64,000 nt of DNA from Nocardia niigatensis NBRC 100131 (GTDB lineage: Bacteria; Actinomycetota; Actinomycetes; Mycobacteriales; Mycobacteriaceae), in contig NZ_BAGC01000107.1 in the NCBI RefSeq assembly GCF_000308655.1, positions 54,833-118,832 on the forward strand, given 5' to 3'. The notes below the pieces were generated by a model. It was not told where the DNA came from. It was given only the letters and a program-made list of their open reading frames with translations, and made no database searches. How positions within the stretch are numbered: the stretch's first letter is position 1; each line of letters starts with the position of its first letter. A program made the translations under genes and the position numbers. Positions 53,635-64,000 of this stretch are shown piece after piece.

Positions 53635-53982
53635 TCAGGCTGTGGCCTCGGGTTCGGGCCGGCCCTGGGCGATACCGTGAAACGCCGGGCGCAGCAGCGC
53701 GGTGATCCGTTCCGGCGACCCGTCGAGCCCGTCGAGGTGCAGCAGATGGCGGCCGATGACCACGCCGATCGTGAGCGCCCCCAGTAGTCCGGCCCGCAAC
53801 TCGACATCGTCCTCGGCGAGATGTTCGGCGGCTTGCCGCCGCTGCGCGGCCATCGCCGATCGCACCTCGGCGGTCGCGTCCGGGTGGGTCAGCATCGATC
53901 GAATCGCCGCGAGCGCCCCGGCCACCCGCGGCCGGCCGTCGCCGGTCTGAGCGCGGGAGTATTCGTCGTGACCGTGTTCCAC
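53635..53982 (-). pseudogene. TetR-family regulator, C-terminal fragment only
   Basis: This frame encodes only the ligand-binding half of a TetR protein (AIRSMLTHPDATAEVRSAMAAQ..., GALTIGVVIGRHLLHLDGL and a final helix ITALLRPAFHGI). The helix-turn-helix that should precede it is absent; upstream sequence on this strand is unrelated. An ATG at 53982 keeps it open for 115 codons, but without the DNA-binding part it would not act as a repressor. Confidence 0.6.
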
Positions 53983-54345
53983 GGCCGCGGCGGCGCCTAC
54001 CGCGTGAACGACGCACTGGGACTACCCAATCCGCCCCGCCGCATGGGTGTTTCGTAGTCGGTCACCTGTCCGATCGACAGGTCGATCAGCGCCAGCAGGT
54101 CCCGGTCCCCGGCGTTGGTAACCACGACGAGCGAGTTGGTCTTCTCGTCGACGACCGCACCGGCGCTGAATGTGCGGTGGCGTGGATCAGCGACCCATCG
54201 GCCGCGACCGCGAACACCGCGATATCCACCACGGCGGTGGACGCGTCGACCGCCGCCACCGATTTCCCGACCCGATTCGATTGCACACCCACCGAATTCG
54301 GTGATCCCGCCCCCGCCATGCCCCGCACCTGCCCGCTTCACGCCG
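53983..54345 (-). other. non-coding or decayed stretch
   Basis: No intact gene is seen. Two minus-strand frames look protein-like and join near 54170: VGKSVAAVDASTAVVDIAVF, then TFSAGAVVDEKTNSLVVVTN and LLALIDLSIGQVTDYETPM. This might be a frameshifted remnant of a strand-rich exported protein. I do not recognise a family, so the call is weak. Confidence 0.3.
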
Positions 54346-54351
54346 GCGGGG

Positions 54352-54423
54352 CCACGGGGCGGGAATCGAACCCGCGACCTTCTCCCTGTCCGAGGCGCTC
54401 CACCTGCTGAGCTACGCCGTGAC
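54352..54423 (-). other. tRNA-like sequence, probably degenerate
   Basis: On the minus strand a D-arm-like TAGCTCAGCAGGTGGAGC is followed at the right distance by a perfect T-arm (GCGGG-TTCGATT-CCCGC) and outer segments that pair (GTCACGG with CCGTGGC). The anticodon region (CCTCGGACAGGGAGAAG) forms no 5-bp stem, has no U33 and is 1-2 bases short. I therefore do not call a working tRNA or assign an amino acid. Confidence 0.4.
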
Positions 54424-54446
54424 CCCATGGTGAGCCTACGGCGTGG

Positions 54447-55013
54447 TCACTGCTTGCGGCGAACCGAGGCTTCCACGAGATCCAGGACGGCCTCGAGGTT
54501 GTCGTTGGCGTGGCCGGAGGCGATGCGGGCGATGAGTCCGTCGAGGACGAGATCCAGGTAGCCGAGCAGGACTTCGGTGGGGACATCGTCACGCAGGGCG
54601 CCGGCGGCCTTGCGGCGTTCCAGGCGGGCGACGGTGGCGGCGGTGAGCTCGGTGGAGCGCTCCTCCCAGTTGGCCCGGAATTCGGGATCGTTGCGCAGGC
54701 GGCGGGCGATCTCGAGGCGGGTGCCCAGCCAGTCGAATTCCTCTGGGCGGGCGAGCATGTCACGCATGACCTGGATGAGGCCCTGGGTGGCCGCGACCTC
54801 GGCCATGCGGCCGGCGTCCTCCTGCGCCAGGGCCAGGAACAACGCGTCCTTGTCGCGGAAGTGGTGGAAGATCGCGCCCCGCGACAGCCCGGTCGCTTCC
54901 TCCAGTCGACGCACGGTGGCGCCCTCGTAGCCGAACTCGGCGAAGCAGCGGCGGGCTCCGTCGAGGATCTGGCTACGCCGGGCGGCGAGGTGGTCGTCAC
55001 TGACCTTGGGCAC
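54447..55013 (-). CDS. acnR: AcnR, TetR-family repressor of aconitase
   Basis: This 188-residue protein matches AcnR of corynebacteria and mycobacteria (Rv1474c). It has the TetR helix-turn-helix (ATVRRLEEATGLSRGAIFHHF) and the C-terminal domain (SGHANDNLEAVLDLV) that in C. glutamicum binds citrate and Mg2+. It lies directly downstream of the aconitase gene, its established target, on the same strand. AcnR represses acn by binding upstream of it. I did not find an obvious copy of the known operator in the window. Confidence 0.92.
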   Translation of the reverse strand: MPKVSDDHLAARRSQILDGARRCFAEFGYEGATVRRLEEATGLSRGAIFHHFRDKDALFLALAQEDAGRMAEVAATQGLIQVMRDMLARPEEFDWLGTRLEIARRLRNDPEFRANWEERSTELTAATVARLERRKAAGALRDDVPTEVLLGYLDLVLDGLIARIASGHANDNLEAVLDLVEASVRRKQ

Positions 55014-55095
55014 TGGCTCCTCCGAAACGTGTTGTGCGGGTTCTCCTTATCGATCTTGCGACCAAATCGGAGAACCCGCACGAGCGACGAGCGAA

Positions 55096-55147
55096 GCGGC
55101 CCGGGAACGGGCCGCGTGGTGGGCACCGGAAAACCGGTGCCCACCAC
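55096..55147. terminator. two tandem hairpins between acn and acnR
   Basis: Hairpin 1 is GCGGCCCG / CGGGCCGC (55096-55115; 8 bp, GGAA loop). Hairpin 2 follows without a gap: 14-bp arms at 55116-55129 and 55134-55147 (GTGGTGGGCACCGG against its complement, AAAA loop). Both are perfect. They lie in the 184-base gap between acn and acnR and could reduce read-through from acn to acnR or protect the acn 3' end. There is no U-tract. Confidence 0.6.
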
Positions 55148-55197
55148 CACGACTCGGCTTCGAAACAGCCCTTCGAAGACCGAGACGCGCGGTTTTC

Positions 55198-57996
<2,799 letters not shown>

Positions 57997-58223
57997 GTTC
58001 AGCTCCACTCGTCTGTGAATGGGAGGGCCGCCGGCGGGGCTGTGCCGATGGCCTCGTCGAGGCGCGGGCCTCGTCCGGTTTTCGACATTAACAGTACGCT
58101 TGTCCTGTGAGCACATCGGGGGCGGGTCATCGGGCGGTCACGGGCCGGGTCGCGCCGATTCGGCGGGTGGAATCATGTGGCGCGGTGAGGTGATGTGACA
58201 AGCCGTCCCGTACCCTGCGATTC

Positions 58224-58766
58224 GTGACCGCTCCGCACACCTCGGTTTTCACGCCCATGAAGGCGGAACTACCGCCGAACACCAACCTCGATGCCATCAT
58301 CGCCGATCTCGCCGATGATCATGTCGCCGCCCCCTCCGGACGCGACCAGGAGGCCCTGGCCGCCATCGCCACCGAGGCGCGAGAGCACGGCATCCAGCTC
58401 GACATCGTTGTGGTGCAGGGCAACCCGGGCATCGAGGCCAACCTGCGCGATCTGGCCAACGAGGTCGGCAAGATCGAGCACGGCACCGTGGTGGTCTTCA
58501 GCGACGACTGGGTGGGCACCTACAGCGACCAGTTCAACCGCGGGCGGCTGGAGTGGGCCGAGGACAAGGCCAAGTACCGGGGCCCCGAGCACACCACCGA
58601 GGCCGCCCGGGTCTTCGTGGATCGGCTCGAGCAGCCGGAGACGGTGTCGTGGACGGTGATCACGCTGGTCATCCTGGGTGTGTTGATCGCGACCATCGGC
58701 GGGCTGTACGCGGTGAAGGTGCGGCGCGGGCAGCGTGCGGCGGGGGAGCCGACGCTGGTCGGGTAG
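58224..58766 (+). CDS. Rv1476-like membrane protein (DUF6676 type)
   Basis: This 180-residue protein has a soluble N-terminal domain (about 150 residues; LDIVVVQGNPGIEANLRDLA) and one C-terminal membrane helix (VSWTVITLVILGVLIATIGG) with a short basic tail, so the domain sits on one face of the membrane. Its position between aconitase and ripA is conserved with Rv1476 of M. tuberculosis. The function is unknown. The start is GTG 58224. A strong intrinsic terminator follows (58799-58828). Confidence 0.88.
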   Translation: MTAPHTSVFTPMKAELPPNTNLDAIIADLADDHVAAPSGRDQEALAAIATEAREHGIQLDIVVVQGNPGIEANLRDLANEVGKIEHGTVVVFSDDWVGTYSDQFNRGRLEWAEDKAKYRGPEHTTEAARVFVDRLEQPETVSWTVITLVILGVLIATIGGLYAVKVRRGQRAAGEPTLVG

Positions 58767-58798
58767 GGCGTTCGCGCTGGGAGACGGTGTCTCCGTTC

Positions 58799-58828
58799 GG
58801 GGTTCGGGTTCGTCCCGGGCCCCTTTTT
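58799..58828 (+). terminator. intrinsic terminator after the Rv1476-like gene
   Basis: GGGGTTCGGG and CCCGGGCCCC pair over 10 positions (two G-U pairs) around a TTCGT loop, and TTTTT follows at 58824-58828. This is a textbook rho-independent terminator. It means that ripA has its own promoter in the remaining ~245 bases before 59075, where I could not identify the promoter. Confidence 0.75.
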
Positions 58829-59074
58829 CATGCCCGGATGCGGAGCGCCAGCTAGACGGACCGTCCGGTTTGTATGCGACACGCCGAAAACGTACCGAAT
58901 GGCGTGTGTTGTGACGTATGTGAACCATGGGGCCTACCTGCAACTTCTTGGCTACCAGTGAATTACACGCTTGTCATTGTGGCGAGCCTGACTTGTCCGG
59001 TCCTTGACGTGCCGTACGGTTTCGCGATGGCACGGTTGGGGTTTTTGTGCCGGATGGGACTCCAGGGAGGTGCG

Positions 59075-60490
59075 ATGCGACAACCGGCGAAGCGACAGGG
59101 ACGCCCGGTGCGGGTCGCTACGGAGTTGCTCGTAGCGCTCATCGTGCTGGCATTGCCCATGGCCAGCGGGCACGCGGTGCCACCGCCGCCCCCCAACCCG
59201 AGCGACAGTGACCTCAATGCGGCGGGCGCCCAGGTCGACGCGGGCGTCGGTGAGGTCGGCGCGCTCATCAATCAGGTGGCCGCGGCCGAACAGCAGTTGC
59301 AGCAGCTCGACGACGCGGTCGCCGGCCGCCGCGAGGCCGTCAACAAGGCTCTGGTGGATCTGCAGATGGCCCGCGACGCCGCCGACACGGCCGCCCGCGC
59401 GGTCGCCCAGTGCCAGCAGGACCTGACCGACGCCGGCGCGAAAGTCGATAGCGCGCACGGGGATTTCGACAAGTACGTCGCCCAGGTCTTCATGCGTCCC
59501 GGCTCCACCTCGCTGATCTCCTATATGGCCGCGCCCAGCCCCGAGATCGCGCTCAACCGCGCCCAGGTGCTGACCATCGCCTCCAAGAACCAGCAGCAGG
59601 TGGTCGACGGCCTGCGGCACGCCCAGGTCGACCAGGCCAACAAGACCTCCGCGGCCAAGCAGGCCCAGCAGGCCGCCGACGCGGCCGCGGCCGCCGCCGA
59701 CGCCAAGAAGGCCGAGGCGCAGCAGGCGGTCAAGGCCGCCCAGGCCGAACTCGACCAGCAGAACTCCCGGCGCAACGACCTTGTCGGGCAGCGTGATTCG
59801 GCCCAGCAGCGGCTGGACAAGGCCCGCGCGAATGTGGCGGGCCTGCAGAGCCAGCGCGACACCTTCGTCGCCTGGGACCAGCAGCGCAAGGCCGAGGAGG
59901 CCGCGGCTCGTGCCGCCGCCGCGGCCGCCGCGGCCCGCGTGGCCGCCGACCGTGCCGCCGCCGAACGCGCCAGCCAGGTCGGCCAGGGGCATCGCCCGCA
60001 CGTCGTGCAGGACCCCTCACCCCCGCCGAAGCGGTCCATCCAGCCCAGCCGCCCGAGCGGCTCCAGCTCCCAGCTCATCGAAACCGTCGTCGACCGCGCC
60101 ATGTCCCAGCTCGGCGTCGTCTACGCCTGGGGCGGCGGCGACGAGGACGGCCCGACCCTAGGCATCCGCGACGGCGGCACCGCCGACAGCTACGGCGACT
60201 ACAACAAGACCGGCTTCGACTGCTCGGGCCTGATGATCTACGCCTTCGCCGGCATCGGCGTCTCCCTGCCCCACTACTCCGGCTACCAATACACCATGGG
60301 CACAAGGGTTCCCGTCTCCGAACGAGCCCGAGGCGACATGCTCTTCTGGGGCCCCGGCGGCAGCGAGCACGTCGCCCTCTACCTGGGCAACGACAAAATG
60401 ATCGAGGCGCCGCAGTCCGGCGAGGTTGTCCGCGTAGCCCCCGTCCGAGAAGACGGCATCATGCCCTACGCCGTCCGCATCGTCTCCTGA
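59075..60490 (+). CDS. ripA: RipA, NlpC/P60 peptidoglycan endopeptidase
   Basis: This 471-residue secreted hydrolase matches Rv1477 (472 residues). It has a signal peptide ending near HAV (about residue 33), a long Ala/Gln-rich coiled-coil domain (about 45-300), a Pro/Ser linker, and a C-terminal NlpC/P60 domain with the Cys in FDCSGLMIYAF, His in GSEHVALYLG and a third polar residue after it. RipA cleaves the D-Glu-mDAP bond at the septum and is kept inactive until division. ATG 59075 follows AGGGAGG. In M. tuberculosis ripB comes next; here accessory DNA follows instead. Confidence 0.95.
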   Translation: MRQPAKRQGRPVRVATELLVALIVLALPMASGHAVPPPPPNPSDSDLNAAGAQVDAGVGEVGALINQVAAAEQQLQQLDDAVAGRREAVNKALVDLQMARDAADTAARAVAQCQQDLTDAGAKVDSAHGDFDKYVAQVFMRPGSTSLISYMAAPSPEIALNRAQVLTIASKNQQQVVDGLRHAQVDQANKTSAAKQAQQAADAAAAAADAKKAEAQQAVKAAQAELDQQNSRRNDLVGQRDSAQQRLDKARANVAGLQSQRDTFVAWDQQRKAEEAAARAAAAAAAARVAADRAAAERASQVGQGHRPHVVQDPSPPPKRSIQPSRPSGSSSQLIETVVDRAMSQLGVVYAWGGGDEDGPTLGIRDGGTADSYGDYNKTGFDCSGLMIYAFAGIGVSLPHYSGYQYTMGTRVPVSERARGDMLFWGPGGSEHVALYLGNDKMIEAPQSGEVVRVAPVREDGIMPYAVRIVS

Positions 60491-60498
60491 TTCATCGC

Positions 60499-60573
60499 TG
60501 TAGGTTCTCACTGAAAATGTCCAAATTCTCAACAGATGTCACGAGCCTGTCCTTTTAGCCAAATTGATGAGAA
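60499..60573. repeat. short repeats, possible Tn7-like element end
   Basis: Beginning with TGT at 60499, TTCTCA occurs at 60505-60510 and 60526-60531, both followed by an ATGTC about 10 bases on, and once inverted as TGAGAA at 60568-60573. Such short repeats next to a terminal TGT are typical of Tn7-like ends bound by TnsB. A tnsA-like gene starts at 60713. No matching right end was found in the window. Confidence 0.35.
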
Positions 60574-60712
60574 CTTCTCCTAGGCGGCGTTCGGTCGCAG
60601 GGGGATCATGTTGCTATGGCCGTTGTAGGCCACGGCGAGCATTGGGCTGGCCTGGCTGGAGTGGTTCATCGGTCCGAAGTCGCCTGTCAACAGACGCGAC
60701 GAAGGCCGCTTT

Positions 60713-61162
60713 GTGGAAACAACGTTGCGACAGTTGCCTTTCGATGACGTACTGGATGGCCTGCCCGTGCGTGAGTTCAGATCGTGGAAGGGGCGAAAGC
60801 ACTACTCAGGCTGGTACTGGTCGTCGACGATGGGACGCCACGTGGTCTATGAGAGTCGGCTGGAGATGGCGAGAATCCTTCTGGCAGATCAGGATCCGTC
60901 CGTCATGAGGATTGCAGCTCAACCGTTCCTGATCGAGGGGGTCGATGATTCTGGCCGGATCCGCCGTCATGTACCGGATCTCTTGCTGGAAACTGCCGAT
61001 GCTGTTCTGGAGCTCGTTGATGTGAAATCGTATGAGCGGCTTGGAGATCCGAAGGTTGCTGCTCAACTCGCATGGACGCGGAGGGTATGTGATCAGATCG
61101 GGCTGGCCTGTGAGGTATGGAGCGGTGCTGACCCAGTATTTTTAGCCAACCTGAGCTTCTTA
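60713..61162 (+). pseudogene. TnsA-like transposon endonuclease, interrupted by an IS
   Basis: The frame from GTG 60713 (VETTLRQLPF) encodes a TnsA-type PD-(D/E)xK nuclease: YESRLEMARILL, RRHVPDLLLETADAVLELVDVK (acidic residues plus the Lys) and YERLGDPKVAAQLAW. Related actinobacterial proteins are annotated as the TnsA-like subunit of heteromeric transposases and are about 220-240 residues; here the protein is cut at residue ~150 by the IS5-family element at 61163. No tnsB, tnsC or tniQ-like genes remain, so the transposon is dead. Confidence 0.75.
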
Positions 61163-62029
61163 GAGCCCCTATCGGGTTCGGTTGCTGAGTCGTCGCCAGC
61201 AGATGAGTGCTGCGGCGAGGTCGAGGAATCCGTGGTGGATGTCGGTGCGGCGTTCCCATCGGATGGCCAGTCGCCGGTACTGGTGTAGCAGGGCGAAGGT
61301 TTGCTCGACGATCCAGCGGCCGGCGGTGACTTTGTCGTGGGTGCCGCGGCGGGCGATGTAGCCGGTGATATGTCGTTGCCGTAGTTCGGAATAGACGCTG
61401 GGGTAGTCGTATCCCTTGTCGGCGATCAGGTTGGTGATCCGGTGTCGGGGTTGGCCCGCACGACCGCGCAGGGGCCGGACCCGGTCGAGCAGTGTGGGCA
61501 GCATCAGGTGATCGTTGACGTTGGCCGCTGACAGCGCGACGGCGAGCGGGAATCCGTTCCCGCAGGTCAGGATGTGGTGCTTGGAACCGGTCTTGGCGCG
61601 GTCGACCGGGCTCGGACCTGTTGCGGCGCACCTTTTTTCGCCCGCACGTGCGAGCCGTCGACCATGACCCGGTCGAAATCGATCAACCTGGCGGCATGGG
61701 CACGGGCGAGCACGGCTTGATGGATCTGCTCGAATGCTCCGGCTGCTTGCCAGTCCCGCAACCTGCGCCAACACGTCATTCCGGACCCGAACCCCAGCTC
61801 CTGGGGCAGGTCTTCCCATCCGATCCCGGTGATCAGCACGAACAAGATCCCCTGCAGCACCCGTCGACTGTCCATCTGCGCCGGTCCCGGTGTCCCGGCC
61901 GGTTTCACCGGCAGTAGCGGTTCGATTACCGCCCACAACTCGTCATCCACGATCCAGGGTGCTGCCACAACGAAACATACTGCACTGCAACGCAACCCGA
62001 CGACAACTGACCGAACCTGTTAGGAGCTC
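61163..62029 (-). mobile_element. IS5-family (IS427-group-like) insertion sequence
   Basis: This 867-bp element begins GAGCCCCTATCGGGTTCGGT and ends, on the opposite strand, GAGCTCCTAACAGGTTCGGT, so the terminal inverted repeats match at 16 of 20. It is flanked by TA on both sides (61161-61162 and 62030-62031), a short target duplication. Size, ends and transposase type all fit the IS427 group. It inserted into the tnsA-like gene. Confidence 0.8.
61169..61968 (-). CDS. IS5-family transposase (two frames, probable -1 frameshift)
   Basis: The N-terminal frame (APWIVDDELWAVIEPLLPVK to VMVDGSHVRAKKG) and the C-terminal frame (AKTGSKHHILTCGNGFPLAV, ADKGYDY, then TAGRWIVEQTFALLHQYRRL) overlap at a run of six A (61633-61638 on the minus strand). 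A -1 shift there joins DDE motif parts: Asp in VDGS, Asp in ADKGYDY and Glu in VEQTF. Programmed slippage is standard in this IS group, so the transposase is probably functional. The start is GTG 61968; TTG 61995 is an alternative. Confidence 0.8.
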
Positions 62030-62645
62030 TAAGTAGCCGAATGTCGAGCATTTCGAGTCGTCTGCGCAGCGGGTTGTCCAGTGCCACCCGCGTGGACCCC
62101 GGTGGCCGATGGTCCACGTCGCCGACAGGCATAACGATAGAGAGGTACGCGCAACCATCGTCCGCGTCATCGCCGACCATGTCCGACCCGCCGCTGAATA
62201 CAACTGGTCAACAAGCCGGCTGTTTCCAGCGCCGACCGTAGGGCGCGCGGGTCCCGGACCGAACTCGGCAGCCCCGACATCCTCGACCCCGAGTGGCAAC
62301 TGGATCTCACCGCGCACCTGATCAGGTCGTAACGGCGCCCTCGGGTCGTGATGGCGGTCAGCGTCGATCGTGTCGGCCGCGAGGAATCTGTGTCCACCGA
62401 CGCTGCCGCGGTTGGCGTGCAGGGCGACCAGTTGCGTGGCGTCGCCGACCGGGCCGATCAGCCCGCCGTAAGCGGCCCCGTCGAGTTCGAAGGGTTGCAG
62501 TGCGACGAGCTTTCCGACGCGAGCGCCCACAATCCCCGCAGGCAGCATCGCAGCGACCAGCGCAGTGACCAGGCGCGGAAGTCGTTGATATGGGGTCGCT
62601 TGTGTTCTACTCGTCGAATCCGAGCTCAGAGGGAGTCTTCGAAGA
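62030..62645. other. accessory intergenic region, no gene recognised
   Basis: This 616-base gap lies between the IS and the lipoprotein gene. It should contain the rest of the tnsA-like gene, but no frame after the IS gives a convincing continuation. One plus-strand stretch (DREVRATIVRVIADHVRPAA) and one minus-strand stretch look protein-like without matching a family that I know. It is probably decayed transposon or phage DNA. Confidence 0.35.
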
Positions 62646-63134
62646 ATGGTCGATCGAATGGCGGTGTCACGACTGCTGGTGGCGTGTGCGGTTCCGGTGC
62701 TCCTGACCGCGGGGTGCGGCGAGGAGGGAACCACATCGGACGGCAGCATCCCGGCCGGTGAAGTGCAGGCCGTCACCACGACCTTCGAGCGGTTCTTCGA
62801 CAGCTCGATCGCCGTCGACCAGAAGGCGGCACTGCTGGAGAACGGTCAAGTCTTCGTGGAAACGCTGGAGCGCCAGGCGAATTCGTCGATCGCGGGCGGC
62901 GCGACGGCGAGTGTCTCGCAGGTGGACGGAAACGGACCCGGTCGCGCGGCCGTCACCTTCACCATCAACAAGCACGGGATTCCGCTGCTGCTCAACCGCC
63001 ATGGCACCGCACTGCGGATCGACGGCTCGTGGAAGGTCGCTGCCCAAACCTTCTGCGATCTCCTGCGTGTCCAAGGCGGTCCGCCGGCGGTCTGCGACGC
63101 CGCGCCCGCCACCGCACCGTCACCGACCCGCTGA
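62646..63134 (+). CDS. lipoprotein, Mtb12-like
   Basis: This 162-residue exported lipoprotein has a signal peptide with lipobox LLTAGC (lipid on Cys24), then an NTF2-like mature domain: FERFFDSSIAVDQKAALLEN, AAVTFTINKHGIPLLL and WKVAAQTFCDLL. That order and the final FCDLL/VC pair (likely disulfide) resemble the low-molecular-weight antigen Mtb12 family. The start is ATG 62646, with AGGGAG upstream; ATG 62658 is possible. The function of the family is unknown. Confidence 0.75.
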   Translation: MVDRMAVSRLLVACAVPVLLTAGCGEEGTTSDGSIPAGEVQAVTTTFERFFDSSIAVDQKAALLENGQVFVETLERQANSSIAGGATASVSQVDGNGPGRAAVTFTINKHGIPLLLNRHGTALRIDGSWKVAAQTFCDLLRVQGGPPAVCDAAPATAPSPTR

Positions 63135-63868
63135 CCGCCCTCGATTCGGCAATCGCCTTCAGCACGTCCGCTATTGGCACCCCTACTACTTATGTCGTTC
63201 AGGTTCGGTGCGGTGACTCCTTTGGCTCCCCAGGACTGTTGAGTCCTCACTTAAAGGCGGCGGGCGCTGTGTCCGGCGTGGATATGGCGGCGGGATCTGG
63301 TTGGCACGGTGTGTCTTCCGGGTGCCGCCGTCGATACCGGGTTCGATAGGTCGTGGTTCGAGCCCGCCTGCACGATCGGACATCTCGTGACCACTGAGCC
63401 GTCGAACTCTCATGCAGACCGGTGCCGTGCAGGTGCGCTGGGATCGCGAACAGCTCATCGGAGGCCAGCCCATCGAGGCTCGTAAGTAGGGCGCTGCGCG
63501 TTCTCACCCGGGTTCGAACCCGGCATGAACCCGACCCCGGACGGGAAGCCGACCTGCACATCAGCCCTGGCTGAACCGACCTTCGCCACGGCCGGCGGAA
63601 CCCCGCCGAGCTGACCCTCTACCCGCCGGTCCCCGCCCGGCCAACGGGTCCGAGCCAGGCCGGACGGGGATGTGCGGCATATCCACACGAGTCACCCGAC
63701 CGTGGCCCGACCGGATAACCGCTGATCATGATAGGTACGCGCATGCGCACCCACGGGTCACCACGCCGCGCGGCGGATACGAACAACCCATGACAAACAC
63801 GCGGCCCGCTCGCCCGCCCGCGCGGATTGGCAGGAGCCTCTTCGGTTTCCGAGAAACCTTCCAGCCCT
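63135..63868. other. 734-base region without a supported gene
   Basis: No frame here has a recognisable domain or a good ribosome site. The clearest element is the perfect 16-bp palindrome CCGGGTTCGAACCCGG at 63508-63523. Its centre resembles a tRNA T-arm, but no other tRNA arms are near it. Several short frames on both strands are Arg/Pro-rich, as expected of non-coding high-GC DNA. Confidence 0.4.
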
Positions 63869-64000
63869 TCAGGGTTCGCTGTGCCTTGCTGTGCGCTGCT
63901 CGCAGGCGCATTCGGGGTAGTCCAACGGCGGGGTGTACACCGTCGCGCCGCAGACGCGGCACTGGTGTGTGCGATGCCCGGTCCGTGCCGGGGAACTCCC
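63869..64000 (-). CDS. small Cys-rich protein, 3' end only
   Basis: The last 43 codons of a minus-strand gene lie at the right edge. They read HQCRVCGATVYTPPLDYPEC, then ACEQRTARHSEP and a stop at 63871-63869. The CxxC plus CxC pattern suggests a zinc-binding ribbon. The N-terminus is outside the window, and no function can be given. Confidence 0.5.
   Translation of the reverse strand, partial: GSSPARTGHRTHQCRVCGATVYTPPLDYPECACEQRTARHSEP

Noticed and set aside
54352..54423. Functional tRNA gene
   Set aside because: The anticodon stem does not pair, there is no U33, and the variable region is short. It is listed only as tRNA-like.
58829..59074. c-di-AMP (ydaO-type) riboswitch before ripA
   Set aside because: NlpC/P60 genes in actinobacteria often carry one, so I looked, but the conserved stems and the GGG-AAC-type motifs could not be found.
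63526..63615. A 29-codon frame (MNPTPDGKPTCTSALAEPTF plus tail) as a possible peptide precursor
   Set aside because: It has no ribosome site, its start overlaps a palindrome, and no modifying enzyme is near. It can be explained by chance.

Overview
The window is high-GC actinobacterial DNA, most likely from a Nocardia or a close relative in the Mycobacteriales. The best evidence is the block 48025-60490: an ABC-F ATPase like Rv1473, a small helix-turn-helix protein like Rv1473A, AcnR, aconitase, an Rv1476-like membrane protein and RipA. They follow the M. tuberculosis order, with a graspetide-like locus and several accessory genes inserted. An antigen-85-like esterase, an LpqC-like lipoprotein and an Mtb12-like lipoprotein fit the same group. 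Genus assignment is inference; no rRNA gene is present.

Layout. 1-4151: a GT39 membrane glycosyltransferase cut by the left edge, and a histidine kinase/response regulator pair. 4168-10048: a decaying accessory stretch with an intact class I terpene synthase, a wrecked class II diterpene cyclase, an AraC regulator, a ComB-like phosphatase, a thiolase scrap and a frameshifted MFS transporter. 10045-13445: a MarR regulator between a small zinc-ribbon membrane protein and a large membrane protein, with the same 27-bp operator-like palindrome on both sides. 13443-21410: TetR, LMW phosphatase, Cds1, erythromycin esterase-like protein with a divergent TioE-type regulator, a devS remnant, a SnoaL-like protein, and a TetR/PhyH pair sharing an 18-bp palindrome. 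21656-30883: DEAD-box helicase, a Pls/PosA-type peptide synthetase translationally coupled to an M1 aminopeptidase, an LpqC-like lipoprotein, and gluconate kinase with a broken permease. 30873-43205: Ser/Thr kinase, a CYP157/CYP154-like P450 pair, an amidase, secreted proteins, and a PadR/carotenoid oxygenase pair with a long inverted repeat. 43330-47193: an ABC exporter and an FtsH paralogue. 47380-54446: a P450 remnant, the ABC-F gene, a two-gene candidate graspetide locus (ATP-grasp ligase plus precursor-like protein), a thioesterase, and a cupin/MarR pair. 54447-60490: AcnR, aconitase, Rv1476-like protein and RipA. 60491-64000: an accessory patch where ripB would be expected, with a TnsA-like endonuclease gene cut by an IS5-family element, a lipoprotein, and the 3' end of a Cys-rich protein.

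Themes. Local regulators sit beside their probable targets, and four of these pairs have palindromes that can be read directly. Specialised metabolism is represented by the terpene locus, the poly-amino-acid synthetase with its peptidase, and the candidate graspetide pair, which is the best candidate for an undescribed system. Pseudogenes are unusually frequent. Three (thiolase, devS, P450) keep both ends of the gene but have lost the middle, and two long genes carry single frameshifts that might be sequencing errors.
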